From: Rutidosis leptorrhynchoides
Taxonomy: Eukaryota > Streptophyta > Magnoliopsida > Asterales > Asteraceae
Direction of reading: 5' to 3'
Length of the DNA: 64,000 nt
Assembly (NCBI RefSeq): GCF_046630445.1
Contig: NC_092333.1
Span: 6,382,501 to 6,446,500 of the forward strand
Shown: positions 10,838-25,319 of the stretch, piece after piece
Layout: every line of letters begins with the position of its first letter
Numbering within the stretch: the first letter of the stretch is position 1
Translations under genes and position numbers: made by a program
Notes under the pieces: generated by a model
Told to the model about the DNA's origin: nothing
Databases searched by the model: none
Seen by the model: the letters and a program-made list of their open reading frames with translations, nothing else

Positions 10838-11464
10838 TTATTCCGACTCACTCGTTTCTTCCTCTTCGGACTTGGTTCGTTTCGCTAATTTTCTAAGGAT
10901 ATATGGTGCTCCCCTAATACAAGCCGTTCTTTTCTCAAATGGTCTAGAAAAACCTGGTGGCTTTGATGTTCCCGGGTTATAGTGAAAGTTTAAGAAATAC
11001 GGGTGTTTACGGTAGACCCCATCAGGGTACTTCTTGTTAACATAAAGTTCATCGGTTTTGGGCTCGGGTTTTTCTATTTTGATGCCTTTTTCCTTATTAT
11101 TTTCTTTTGCTTTTTCAAATTGGGTCGAGGTAATTTCTATAACATCATCGGAATCTTCATCGGGATCCGATTCATCAGAAAACTGGTAATTTTCCCAATA
11201 TTTTGCTTCCTTGGCGGAAACACCATTGACCATTATTAACTTTGGTCCATTGGTTGAGGATTTTCTTTTATTTATCTGTTTTTCTGTGGTTCCTAATATT
11301 TCCCCCTCCGGAATCTCTTCTTCCGATTCCTCTTCTTCCGGTTCCTCTTCTTCCGGTTCCTCCTCTTCCGGTTCCTCTTCGGGAATTTGTGAATCTTCCC
11401 AATATATATTCGACTCTTCATTATTATTAGGTGAGTCGACGGGATTTGTACTAGAGGTAGACAT
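10838..11464 (-). CDS. Acidic Glu-rich ORF upstream of gag, unknown
   Basis: An intact 208-codon ORF, the first after the PBS of retroelement A. Residues 28-55 are an imperfect tandem of Glu/Pro (EEEPEEE units). The middle is Ser/Asp/Glu rich (FSDESDPDEDSDD), and a basic C-terminal part contains KRTACIRGAPYILRKLAKR and an acidic tail. I do not recognise a domain. The charge layout is that of a disordered chromatin- or RNA-binding protein. It precedes the F-box ORF by about 140 bases on the same strand, so both would lie on the 5' part of the element transcript. Confidence 0.55.
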   Translation of the reverse strand: MSTSSTNPVDSPNNNEESNIYWEDSQIPEEEPEEEEPEEEEPEEEESEEEIPEGEILGTTEKQINKRKSSTNGPKLIMVNGVSAKEAKYWENYQFSDESDPDEDSDDVIEITSTQFEKAKENNKEKGIKIEKPEPKTDELYVNKKYPDGVYRKHPYFLNFHYNPGTSKPPGFSRPFEKRTACIRGAPYILRKLAKRTKSEEEETSESE

Positions 11465-11659
11465 CTATCACACAATATCAAACATGTTAAGAGATTAATA
11501 TATCACATAATATTTACATGTTAACAATATATAGTTTCCAACAAAAAATGCTAAGCAATCGTTTTTCAAGTAAACACGGTCGAAGTCCAGACTCACTAAT
11601 GCATCCTAACTGACTCGATAAGACACACTAATGCAAATTTATGGTTCTCTAAGACCAAT

Positions 11660-11671
11660 GCTCTGATACCA
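11660..11671 (-). promoter_or_regulatory. tRNA-iMet primer-binding site
   Basis: The minus strand reads TGGTATCAGAGC two bases inside the LTR edge at 11674. This is the standard plant retrotransposon primer-binding site, complementary to the 3' end of initiator methionine tRNA. It marks the LTR at 11674-15246 as the 5' LTR for the gag side of element A and fixes the element orientation as minus. Confidence 0.9.
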
Positions 11672-11673
11672 AC

Positions 11674-12585
11674 TGAAATGTCCCATTCATATCGATTATA
11701 AACGTTCCATATTAATTGATTTCGTTGCGAGGTTTTGACCTCTATATGAGACGTTTTTCAAAGACTGCATTCGATTTTAAAACAAACTATAACCTTTATT
11801 TTATTGATAAAGGTTTAAAAATATTACGACGATTATCAAATAATGATAATCTAAAATATAGCGTTTTCATACGATTATTACATAATGGTTTACAATAATA
11901 TTACACATCAATTTAAGTCTTCGAATGCAGTTTTTAAACAACATTATACAAGCATGCTGACTCCAACTCTTGTCCATAAATTAGCATGCAATAGCGGAAG
12001 CTCTTAATAATCACCTGAGAATAAACATGCTTTAAACGTCAACAAAAATATTGGTGAGTTATATGTTTAACCTATATATTTATCAATTCGTAATAATAGA
12101 CCACAAGATTTCATATTTCCATTTTTCATAAACATCATCCCATACATAGAGATAAAAATCATTCATATGGTGAACACCTGGTAACCGACATTAACAAGAT
12201 GCATATAAAATATCCCCATCATTCCGGGACTCCCTTCGGACATGATAAAATCGAAGTACTAAAGCAGTTCAAATTTTCTGACTGGGGAATGTTAGTGCCC
12301 ATAGATCTATCTTTAGGATTCGCGTCAATTAGGGTGTCTGTTCCCTAATTCTTAGATTACCAGACTAAAAAGGGGCATATTCGGTTTAATAAATTCAACC
12401 ATAGAATGTAGTTTCACGTACTTGTGTCTATTTTGTAAAACATTTATAAAACTGCATGTATTCTCATCCCAAAAGATATTAGATTTTAAAAGTGGGACTA
12501 TAACTCACTTTCACAGATTATCAATTCGTCGAGAATTAGACTTGGCCACGGGTTGATTCACGAACCTATAACAAATATATATGTA

Positions 12586-12640
<55 letters not shown>

Positions 12641-14979
12641 AATTATGATCGAAATATAATGATACCATATTTTATTACATTTTAACGATTTAAGTTTGTT
12701 AAGTTAGCAGTCCAATGTTAGTAATCTACAACTAGTTGTCCACAGTTAGATGTACAGAAATAAATCAATATATTATCTCGAATAAATCCACGACCCAGTA
12801 TATACAAGTCTCAGGCTAGATCACAACTCAAAGTATATATATTATTTTGAAATCAACCTCAACCATGTATAGCTAACTCAAGCATTAGTGCATATAGAGT
12901 GTCTATGGTTGTTCCCAAATATATATATATATAGATGGGTCGATATGATATGTCAAAACATTGTATACGTGTCTATGGTATCCCAAGATTACATAATATA
13001 TGTTAGAATACATATATAATACATTATAAGTTAGTTAAGTTATGATTTGTATAGATTTGTTACAAATTTCACGTAGCTACAACAAGTAAAATTATCCAAT
13101 CTTGTTATACCCATAACTTCTTCGTTTTAAATCCGTTTTGAGTGATTCAAGTTGCTATGGTTTCATAATGAACTGAAATTTATGAAACTAAACAGAAAAA
13201 GTATAAGTTTATAGCCTGAAATACAAGTTACAATTCGTTTTTGTAAGAGGTAGTCATTTCAGTCGAAAGAACGACGTCTTGATAACCATTTTGAAAAACA
13301 TATTTCCACTTTGATTTTAACCATGATTTTTGGATATAGTTTCATGTTCATAAGAAAAATCATTTTCCCAGAAGGACAACTTTTAAATCAAAGTTTATCA
13401 TAGTTTTTAATTATCTAATCCAAAACAGCCCCCGATTTCACTACGACGGCGTATGTCCGGTTTTACGGTGTTCTTCGTGTTTCCAGGTTTTAAATCATTA
13501 AGTTAGAATATCATATAGATAAAGAACATGTGTTTAGTTGATTTTAAAAGTTAAGTTAGAAGGATTAACTTTGTTTGCGAACAAGTTTAGAATTAACTAA
13601 ACTATGTTCTAGTGATTACAAGTTTAAATCTTCGAATAAGATAGTTATATATATATGAATCGAATGATGTTATGAACATCATTACAACCTCAAGTGTAGT
13701 AGGTAAACCTTCTGGAAATGATGAAAAATAAACTTGAGCTTCAAAGGATCTTCGATGGCTTAGAAGTTCTTAAAGTAGAATCATGACACGAAAACAAGTT
13801 CAAGTAAGATTACTACTTGAATTAAGATAGTTATGTTTATAGAAATTGAACCAAAGCATGAATTATGATTCTTACCTTTGATTTAGAATGAAAAACTACT
13901 GAGATTAACAAAAGTTTCGTGATCTTGGATGATTACTTGGAATGGATTTGAAAGCTTGGAAGTAATCTAGCAAGTTTGAAAGATTTATTGAAGTGTTCTT
14001 GAATGGTTGTTTTTATGATGATTAAAGCTTGTAATTGAAGCTAAAAGATGGTGAAAATGCTTGGAGATGATCAAGTATGATGTTAGGAGTATTTTGAGAG
14101 AGAATTTTGAGTGTAAGTATGAGAAAATTGAATGAAAAAATGAGGTGTAATCATAAAAACGTTTTTACTCATTATAAAGAAAGAAAAGATTCTTAAGTTT
14201 TTTTTCTTGCTAAATAATTCATGCTAGTTGACAAATGGTTGGTTCCACATATTCCTTAATCATTTAAGGCTGCTAAGGAGCAGTTTTTTATGTGTATATA
14301 CCAATAGTGTGTACATCTAGGAGCTGGATATTGTACGAGTACGAATACGATTGCATACGAGTAGAATTGTTGGTGAAAATGAATGAGAATGTAATTGTAA
14401 GTATTTTTGTTAAGTAGAAGTACTTTGGTATGTGTCATGAAGTCTTTCAAAAGTGTACTAATACATCTTAATATACTACATATATATACATTTTAACTGA
14501 GTCGTTAAGTCATCGTTAGTCGTTATATATAAGTGTTGTTTTGAAACCTTTAAGTTAACGAACTCATTTAATGTTATTAAACCATTGTTTATTATATCTA
14601 ATGAGATGTTAAATTATTACATTATCATGATATTATGATGTATGAATATATCTTAATGTGATATATATACATTAAAATGTCGTTACAACGATAATCGTAA
14701 CATATATGTCTCGTTTCGAAATTTCTTAAGTTAGTAGTCTTGTTTTACATAAGTAGTTCATTGTTAACATACTTAATGATATATATAATTATCATTTTAT
14801 CATGTTAAATATAGTGTAACAATACCTTAATATGATACACATGTATTTAGTAAGACGTTTGTTATAACGATAATCGTTATATATATCGATTCGAGTTTCT
14901 TAACTTAGTAGTCTCATTATTATGTATATAACTCATTGTTAATATACCTAATGAGATACTTACTTATCATAATATCATG

Positions 14980-15055
<76 letters not shown>

Positions 15056-15246
15056 TCATATAGTTTTTACAAGTTTTAACGTTCGTGAATCACCGGTCAA
15101 TTTGGGTGGTCAATTGTCTACATGAAACCTATTTCAATTAATCAAGTCTTAACAAGTTTGATTGATTAACATGTTGAAAACATTTAATCATGCAAATATA
15201 GTTTTCATTTAGTATATATAATCATGGAAAAGTTCGGGTCACTACA
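11674..15246 (-). mobile_element. Complete LTR, Ty3/gypsy family A
   Basis: A 3573-base LTR from TGAAATGTCCCA to GGGTCACTACA (TG..CA). Its left edge has a PBS (5' LTR context) and its right edge has the pol-end/polypurine context (3' LTR context). One LTR is thus shared by two internal regions, the product expected from unequal recombination between tandem elements. It contains TA microsatellites at about 12591-12638 and 14989-15051. It is homologous along its length to the solo LTR at 34623-37882, which is about 310 bases shorter. Confidence 0.85.
14989..15051. repeat. (TA)n microsatellite in LTR A
   Basis: About 63 bases of TA repeats near the start of the LTR in the sense direction. The solo LTR of the same family has only a short TA run at the matching place (37662-37677), so the tract expanded after the copies separated. 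Confidence 0.9.
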
Positions 15247-17179
15247 GTACCTACCCGTTAAATAAATTTCGTCCCAAAATTTTAAGCAGTTGAAGGTGTT
15301 GACGTATCTTCTGGAAATAAGTGCGGGTATTTCTTCTTCATCTGATTTTCACGTTCCTAGGTGAACTCGAGTCCTCTACGAGCATTCCATCGAACCTTAA
15401 CAATTGGTATTTTATTTTGCTTAAGTCTTTTATCCTCACGATCTATTATTTCGACGGGTTCTTCAATGAATTGAAGTTTTTCATTGATTTGGATTTTGTC
15501 TAACGGAATGGTGAGATCTTCTTTAGCAAAACATTTCTTCAGATTCGAGACATGAAAAGTGTTATGTACCCCGACGAGTTGTTGAGGTAAGTCAAGTCGG
15601 TAAGCTACTGGTCCGACACGATCTATTATCTTAAATGGTTCAATGTACCTTGGATTTAGTTTTTCCCGTTTACCAAATTGAACAACACCTTTCCAAGGTG
15701 AAACCTTAAGCATGACCATCTCTCCAATTTCAAATTCTATATCTTTTCTTTTAATGTCCGCGTAGCTCTTTTATCGACTTTGAGCGGTTTTCAACCGTTG
15801 TTGAATTTCGATGATTTTCTCTGTGGTTTCTTGGATTATCTCTGAACTCGTGATCTGTCTATCCCCCACTTCACTCCAACAAATCGGAGACCTGTACTTT
15901 CTACCATAAAGTGCTTCAAACGGTACCATCTCAATACTCGAGTGATAACTGTTGTTGTAGAAAAACTCTGCTAATGGTAGATGTCGATCCCAACTATTTC
16001 CAAAATCAATAACACATGCTCGTAGCATGTCTTCAAGCGTCTGTATCGTCCTTTCACTCTGCCCATCAGTTTGTGGATGATAGGCGGTACTCATGTCTAG
16101 ACGAGTTCCTAATGCTTGTTGTAATGTCTGCCAAAACCTTGAAACAAATCTGCCATCCCTATCAGAGATAATAGAGACTGGTATTCCATATCTGGAGACA
16201 ACTTCCTTCAAGTATAATCGCGCCAACTTCTCCATTTTATCATCTTCTCTCATTGGCAGAAAGTGTGCTGACTTGGTGAGACGATCAACTACTACCCAAA
16301 TAGTATCATAACCACTTGCAGTCCTTGGCAGTTTAGTAATGAAAACCATGGTAATGTTTTCTCATTTCCATTCTGGGATTTCAGGTTGTTGAAGTAGACC
16401 TGATGGTTTCTGATGTTCAGCTTTGACCTTAGAACACGTCAAACATTCTCCTACATATCTAGCAATATCGGCTTTCATACCCGGCCACCAAAAGTATTTC
16501 TTGAGATCTTTGTACATCTTTCCCGCTCCGGGATGTATTGAGTATCTAGTTTTATGTGCTTCCTTAAGTACCATTTCTCTCACATCTCCAAACTTTGGTA
16601 CCCAAATTCTTTCAGCCCTATACCGGGTTCCGTCTTCCCTAATATTAAGATGTTTCTCCGAACCTTTAAGTATTTCATTCTTCAAATTTCCCTCTTTTAA
16701 AACTCCTTGTTGCGCCTCCTTTATTTGAGTAGTAAGGTTAGTACGAATAATTATATTCATAGCTTTTACCCGCATAGGTTCTCTGTCCTTTCTAGTCAAA
16801 GCATCGGCTACCATATTTGCCTTCCCCGGGTGGTAACAAATCTCAAAATCGTAATCATTTAACAAGTCAATCCACCTACGCTGCCTCATGTTCAGTTGTT
16901 TCTGATTAAATATATGTTGGAGACTTTTGTGGTCGGTATATATAATATTTTTGAACCCATATAAGTAGTGCCTCCAAGTATTTAATGCAAAAACAACAGC
17001 ACCTAATTTCAAATCGTGAGTCGTATAATTTTGCTCGTGAATCTTCAATTGTCTGGACGCATAGGCAATTACCTTCGTACGTTGCATTAATACACAACCG
17101 AGGCCTTGCTTTGAGGCGTCACAATATATCACAAAATCATCATTCCCTTCAGGCAATGACAATATAGGTGCCGTAGTCC
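15247..17179 (-). pseudogene. pol: Ty3/gypsy pol fragment, family A (RNase H-IN-chromo)
   Basis: In sense order the fragment holds: RNase H ([32 protein letters not shown]); the integrase HHCC zinc finger ([10 protein letters not shown] then [11 protein letters not shown]); the integrase core (ISDRDGRF, then [14 protein letters not shown]); and the C-terminal part with a chromodomain-like end (EEPVEIIDRE, IPIVKVRWNARRG). Reverse transcriptase and protease are absent: the sequence breaks at about 17180 against palindromic repeat DNA. Defects: a TGA after EIPEWK at about 16360, a TAA at about 15770, a Lys for the catalytic Glu of RNase H, and Val for the first Asp of integrase (ITMVF for ITMDF). 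The chromodomain-like tail suggests a chromovirus, perhaps Tekay-like. Confidence 0.88.
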
Positions 17180-17518
17180 CTAAACCCAAAACACCAAACC
17201 CTAAACCCTAAACTCTAAATCGTTCGTGTTAAAAAAACTCAATCTAAATCCTAAATCTAAACCCTAAACCCTAAATTTCTAAACCCTAATATCTAAACCC
17301 TATAAACCCTAATATCTAAAACCTCAACATACCCTCGAAAAACACGATAATTGTTATATATTACTTCTTCGAGCATTTTTCCGCTAAAATAAAAACATTT
17401 ATCACAAAGTATCTTTATTAAATGTTCATATTTTCATCCAATCTATAATGTTCGTGAACAAAGTTTTTTCAAAAAATGAAAAAAAAAAGTTTTGCTTCCC
17501 CCTTGATCCTACCACTAT

Positions 17519-17522
<4 letters not shown>
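17180..17522. mobile_element. Half of a foldback element (left arm lost)
   Basis: This 340-base arm contains repeated ACCCTAAACCCTAAA-like motifs, then a conserved stretch (GTTCGTGAACAAAG, AAAAAATGAAAAAA) and ends TTGATCCTACCACTA at a TA tract. It is the reverse complement of the arm at 18421-18790. Its partner arm is missing because the retroelement A pol fragment starts where the centre of the palindrome should be. Confidence 0.65.
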
Positions 17523-17613
<91 letters not shown>

Positions 17614-17614
17614 T
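17523..17614. repeat. (TA)n(GA)n microsatellite
   Basis: About 75 bases of TA followed by GA repeats, separating two foldback units. Tyr/Ile-rich open frames across it are artefacts of the repeat. Confidence 0.92.
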
Positions 17615-17626
17615 AGAGAGAGAGAG

Positions 17627-19080
<1,454 letters not shown>

Positions 19081-19130
<50 letters not shown>
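19081..19130. repeat. (TA)n microsatellite
   Basis: Fifty bases of TA at the right edge of foldback unit 2. From here to 19631 the DNA is very AT-rich (for example ATTAATTATTATTATTAAAT), and I see no gene in it. Confidence 0.95.
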
Positions 19131-19134
<4 letters not shown>

Positions 19135-19630
19135 ATATGAAAATTCTATAATGATGATGTCATTATTAGACTAATTCCTTTGTTAAGAAAAAATAAAAAA
19201 AAAAGAAAAAAATTTAAGCATGGTAGGTGATGTCATTAATATAAATAAATTTGAATTAAAATTAAATCTTATTAATTAATTATTATTATTAAATCTTATT
19301 AATAATTATTTCAATTATTAAAATTAAATTATTTTAATTAATTATTTTGAATTGAGTACAACAAGATATAAAAGCTAGCTAGAAGGAAACTAATTCCAAA
19401 TTTATATTTTAATTTACACTTTTAAAATAAAATGACAACCAATATTATCTCTTATGATTGAATGTTGATTGTTTAATATGCATTTTAGGTGTTTGATGAA
19501 ATGTTCAGCTGACGAGTTTCTTAGTCGGACTTTGTGGTTCTACGGGTCATTAAACTAAATAACTTTAGCATTAAGTTCACTAAATACCTAAAACATATCA
19601 TTAAACTTTTTTGTTTAAACAAACCCGTGG

Positions 19631-19738
<108 letters not shown>

Positions 19739-19839
19739 GGTCAGTTTCCTTACATCCAGCTGTCGTTCCCCTGGGATTATTGAACGTAAATCTGGGCTAG
19801 CCCTCATTCCCAAGAATTTAGAAGTCATCTGTTAACAAT

Positions 19840-22800
19840 GCTAACAAAAGATATCAAATATTAGATACATTTGAATTGAACAATGACAACAGTAGGAATA
19901 GCTCAGACGAAGATTCAAATCCAATAGATGCTTCGTTTCATTGCGATCTGGGTTCTCAAGGTTTTTTAAATTCAATGTTTAGTTTAATTATGTTTATTAT
20001 TGTTATGCTTGACAAATAATTATCAGTGTTATCTGCTTTAATTGTTCGTAGTATGTTATATACTTTAGTATTATTGTAGAACATTATGTGTAAAACATCA
20101 TGTAGAAAACACTTGAACAAAAAGTAACATGTAGAACAGCATGAATTTCCAACATCATGCATCTAACATCTGCTATGATATGCAGGCCCGGCCCAGAGCA
20201 GGTGCAAAGTGTGCAACTGCTCAGGGCCCAATATTTTTAAGGGCCCATTATACCTAGGCTATAGAATACCCATTATTTCTTAACGGCCCAATACGAAATT
20301 AAAATATGGGGTGTAAATATTCCATGGCCCAACTGTAATTAGTACTTTAACAGCTAGTAATATGGTTGAAGTTTTAATTCAAGTTAATTTAAATGGTAAG
20401 CAACTTCTGTTGCTCTTCGATGTGGGATAAATATATCTATATTTTATGCAAATTAAGATTGTATATGAACGCAATAAAAAATGACTCCTTTGTACAATCC
20501 CACTAGCGTATATATTTATATTTATATGTACAACTTCAAATAATAATTTGATTCACTTGTTTCATGGAATGGTAGGAACAAACAATATTTTATTTATTTA
20601 ATCTTATTTAAAATATTATCTATGATCCACATGTCTCAACAAAGACCGAGTGAATTGGTGATGATAATTATTGATTTTGAAATCTTAAAGAGTATACACT
20701 GTGAAGAGGGCTTCAAGAATCATTTGTTAGCTATTACGGTATGTAAGTCTAAATCTATATTCTTTATGTTTATTGTGATGACATTAGTTGTAGTATTTTC
20801 AAAGATATTAGATCATTTGGTAGGGCCTAGGGGGCCTTTTTTCCCGTCTCGCACTAGGCCACTAAATTCTCAGGACCGGCCCTGATGATATGTACTTAGT
20901 TATGAAAGTATAGATGCATTAACTTACATCTGATAAATAGTCTATAAAATTCAGCCTGCAAAAATATGCAATAACTTGCATCTAATGCATCTTAAAAAAA
21001 ACTATGTTATCTTAAATTTGTTTAGGGAAGTACTGTTATCTTAAATTTGTTTATCTTACATCTATTATGTTACACATGTAGTTATGTTAGTACACTTAAT
21101 ACTCATATTTAAAGATGCAATAACTTGCATCTGAAAATTTATTCTTGTTAACTTGTATCTAATGCATATGAAAAAATTGTGATATGTTTATGAAAGTCCT
21201 GTTATCTGAAATTTTTAAATCTTGCATCTATTGTGATAAAGTACAGTTAAGACTCATATTTAAAGATGCATTAACTTGCATCAGATAAAAAGAATCTGAA
21301 AAATTGTAAAAATATGTTTAGGAAAGTAGTTTTATCTCTAATGGATCTAATATAAAATGTTTGTTATATTTGCAGAAACTGATCGAATGGATACAAAAGA
21401 ATGCAAAGTTTGTAAAAAAAATGTGGAACTACGTTTTAGAGTGACATTAAATGAAAGATTATCTAAGAAGTTTAAAGGAAAAATTATTAAGGAAAAAAAA
21501 CAAAAACAAGTGGATAATATAGTACATAGGCAAAGTCCTACTGTATTGTATAATACAATTAGAAATTTAAGTAATGATCAAAAAAGGGATTTGATAAGTA
21601 TGGGATTTGAGAGCTTATTAGATTTTAAGATTAAATCACTTCCAGGGAAATTGTCATTGTGGTTAGTCGATAAGTTTGATGCAAAAAGTTTGAATCTTGA
21701 TTTAGGTCCTGTTGAATTAAAGGTTACCAAAGAGGATGTTAATGAAATTCTTGGTTTTCCAATTGGAGGTAAAGTTGTAAATGCAGTACAACGATTAGGA
21801 AAGTCAACAAATGATTTATTGAATAACTTTAGGAATGATTACCAAGACTGTTATCAAAAAGGTATTCAAAGAATATATATTGGGAAATTACAAGAATCAA
21901 TTTTGAATATCAAAAAAGGAGGTGATAGGTTTAAACTTGAGATGTTGATAATGATTATGACTATTATGGCTGAAGGCAATTCTAATTCAACTGTAAATCA
22001 AAGATTTATTTCGTCAATATCAAAATTGGATGATATTGTCAATATGGATTGAAGTGAGTATGTGATTGATTGCCTTAGAAGAAGTAAGGACAATTGGAAA
22101 AAGGATGCATCTAACAGTTGGTATACCGGTCCTCTTACATTTTTGGTGGTATGTAACTATTTATTGATTTATATTTTCACTTCTAACAAATTGTATCAAT
22201 GTTCCTACAACAAAGATTCAAATTTTTTACTTTTTAAATTATGACAGCTATGGTATGTTAGTAAGACATCAAAGTTGTATGAAGATTCGAAGTGTACAAA
22301 ACCAGAAATGTTAAAATGGACAACTCAAATGTTGATTGAAAGAGAAGATGAAGAATACAAAAATGATGAATTTGGTAATGAAACAATATTAAACTTCATA
22401 AAAAATAAAAAACAAATTGTATTATATAGCCCACATGCTCCTAGCTCTTACATACAAGAAGACCAACAAGGTATGTTATTATCTAAAATTAATTATGATA
22501 ATATAATTAAATTGTAACTATTAACTATTATGAAAAATAAATCTAAAAAAAATGTAACTGAAGAAGATGATGATAACGAAGATGGAGAAGAAGAAATGGT
22601 TGAAATGGAACAAGAAGAAGAACAAGAAAGAAATGAAGAACAAAGAAATTCAAATCATGAGTTACGTGAAGATACATCTGAGGTACATACTTTCTATTTT
22701 TATTTATTTAATAAAAAAAGTTTTGATTTTATTAATTTTTTGAAAAAAATATAAATTCATTTTATATTGCTTTTAAACCAGTTCGATTGTCTTCATATCC

Positions 22801-24968
22801 AAAAATTATATGATATGACTGTTCAAAAGAATGATGATCTAATAAACGAGATGGAGAAGACACTCATGAAACATGGGGATAATGAAAAAGTGTATGCAGT
22901 AATTGAAGAAATTAGGGCTTCAATGATAACAGATGTTCTTGATAAAAAAGAAAGTTAGATATGATGCTAGCAAGAAAAGAGGTGGAGAGAAATAATGCGG
23001 ATAGAGCAATTGAGTCGACGAATGATATTGAGGAAGAATTACCTTCTGCAACAGATAGTATATATGAAGAAATAGGAAAATACGCCGATGAAGTTTGTGA
23101 AAAATATAATGAGCAACAAAGTTTGCAGAAGAAATTCTTTTTGTTACCATTGCCAGAAATTGAAAAAGTTGAAATATCAACAAAAATTATACCTGACATT
23201 TTTGATGGGGTTATAAAAGATAAAGAGATAAGAGTATCACCCTCTTTCAGTGGTTTTGAATTATCAAAGGAAAGAGAAGAATGAGAGAGACAAACTTTGT
23301 CATTGAGATATAAAATTGACAAAGAATATGTTACTAAATTTGGTGAAGATGCACAATTGTTTCCTGTACCCATTGTTAGTGAAGGTTTGAAAAAGAAAGT
23401 TGAAGCTGGAACAGAATGTCATGAAAAGAGATTAGACGATTTGTTTACAGAAAAAAAAAGTCAACCAAAGACAACAAAACTTATCCATATTCATGATGAT
23501 ACTAGCACAATCGTGGATATTAACAGCAAACTAACAGAGTTTGAAATTAAATTGGCATCGACAATTTTTTCGGGTGGAATAATCCCACAGTAAGTATTCA
23601 TTACTGTAAAAAAAAAATCTATAAATATTAATTATTAATTTATAATTTAATTAATTTTTATTTTCAGTGAATTTGTTTTCATGAGAAAAAATGTAGTGGA
23701 AGTAAGTGCTGTTCTAATGGAAAGTATGATGTCAAACTCAAATGTTCACGTCGGCGTAATTTAGGCCTGTGTATCGATTTTGAATTTCGAGGAAATGGCC
23801 AAAAAACTTCTCCAAAAAGACTAATGTGTCACACACGATTTGTAGTAAGTTTTACATTATAAAGAATAGTTAATAGAATTATTATAATTTGATTAAACTT
23901 ATTAAATTTTTTATATAAAATGATTGATACAGACCGATGAAATCTTCAACTCATTTAATGATCCAACGAACTTTGTTGATTATCTGCCATACTTTAAGAA
24001 AGAAATGGATGAATGGATTACAAAGTTTCCGATTTCAAATGCAGAAATTGATGTTGTAAGTTTTATACATTTCTAACTACTTAAATATAATTTAACTTTT
24101 TATGTTTCGAATAATAGTCATTGATTTATATTTTTCAGGTACTTTTCCCTATTTTGCTAAACAGTCATTATTACTTGACATGCTTCAATTTGCGGACATC
24201 AAAATGTTATGTTATTGATAATGTTTTCCATGAAGAAGGATGGGAAGACGTTTACAGACATGTAACTGAATATTTGGTAAGGAAATCATTGTCTAATTTT
24301 TTTTATATAGTTAGTACTTTTAAAAACTATGTTTAAAACTCGAAAAAGTTAGACGAGTACTTAGTTATTTATCAAGTTGACCAAAAATTGAATGTCTGTC
24401 CAATTTTGATTGTGATTTTGACTTATTATAAACAACTTTGACCGAACAAAATTGACTACGTTTGACCGATATATACTACTAACTTGTATTAAATGATTTT
24501 AAATATTTGGTTTATTTTTTATTATATGAAAAATATACTTTATATATTTGTTTTCTTTTTGAATTATCACAGATGGAGGGTTTAATGCTTTATTGTGCTG
24601 CAAATAAACATCCAAACTCCAAACAAATTTTATTCCAAAATTTTGAGAGAATGAGGATGCCATGGAGAACAAAAAACAATTCAGTTGATTGTGGAATATT
24701 TATGATGAGGCATATGGAGACGTTTATGGGAACTGCAATGTGGAGATGGTCTTGTGGATTCAAGAAAGAAGGAGATTTGCAAAAGCAACAACTTAATAAT
24801 CTTAGATGGAAATATCTAGCCAAAATTCTAAATTCAAAACACAACATCCTACGTTTGAAGACACCTAACATTCTTCAAAGATTTGATGATATTACACATG
24901 CCTTTCAAGAAGAAATCCCAAGTGATACATTGTGTAATATCGAGGCAAGGCTGAAAAAAAATGCATAA
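19840..24968 (+). pseudogene. ULP1-like protease gene (transposon type), decayed
   Basis: Inferred exons: 19840-19960 (uncertain), 21376-22148, 22248-22470, about 22527-22682, 22782-23589, 23668-23844, 23933-24055, 24139-24276, 24573-24968. The N-terminal half has the layout of plant mobile-element proteins (KLSLWLVDKFDA, then EDVNEILGFPIGGKV), then a Glu-rich acidic stretch and a helical middle. The C-terminal exons form a C48 cysteine-protease domain: His in NSHYYLTCF, Asp in YVIDN, and Cys in NNSVDCGIFMMRHMET. Such enzymes resemble SUMO proteases. Defects: TGA at 22050 (Trp expected), a frame break near 22958, TGA at 23282 and stops in the 23668 exon. A hAT element sits in the first intron. 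Function is lost, but splice sites are well kept. Confidence 0.75.
20183..20884. mobile_element. Deleted hAT transposon with 8-bp TSD
   Basis: The ends are CAGGCCCGGCCC and GGACCGGCCCTG, matching the common plant hAT terminus CAGGGCCGGCCC in inverted orientation. A perfect 8-bp target duplication ATGATATG is present at 20175-20182 and 20885-20892. The 702-base interior keeps a piece of the hAT C-terminal dimerisation region on the + strand (about 20626-20730, beginning MSQQRPSELVMIIIDFE), the part that normally reads MSQERL-x-L. The rest of the transposase is deleted, so it is non-autonomous. It lies in an intron of the ULP-like gene. Confidence 0.92.
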
Positions 24969-25319
24969 GAAAAAAAAATTGAAAATGTATTTTTTTATAT
25001 TATCTTGTTATTAGAAAAAATGGTTATGGATATGAGGATTTATATTTTTTTATAATATCTTGTTTCAATATATATAATGTTTCATTTTAAATCTGATTGT
25101 TTGAATGAAATATATAGTTTAAATATAAATCGAAAAAAAAATGTTGGAATGAATATTTGGTTTTTTCCTTTTTACTCCTATAAGCACAGGTAAAAAAAAA
25201 AAATTGATTATGAACATATTTCTAAAATTTAAGACCTACATTTTAAAATTTACAATTGCTGTTCTAAAAATTAATCTTCTACATTTTACAAATAATAAGT
25301 TCTACATAAATAACATAAA

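Noticed and set aside
19740-19840. GC-richer stretch with short frames on both strands next to a TA tract
   Set aside because: The frames are under 35 codons of non-repeat sequence and match nothing I know, so it is mentioned only as unclassified DNA.
22912-23373. Minus-strand ORF of 153 codons
   Set aside because: It is antisense to the helical middle of the ULP gene, which has the supported frame and splice sites.
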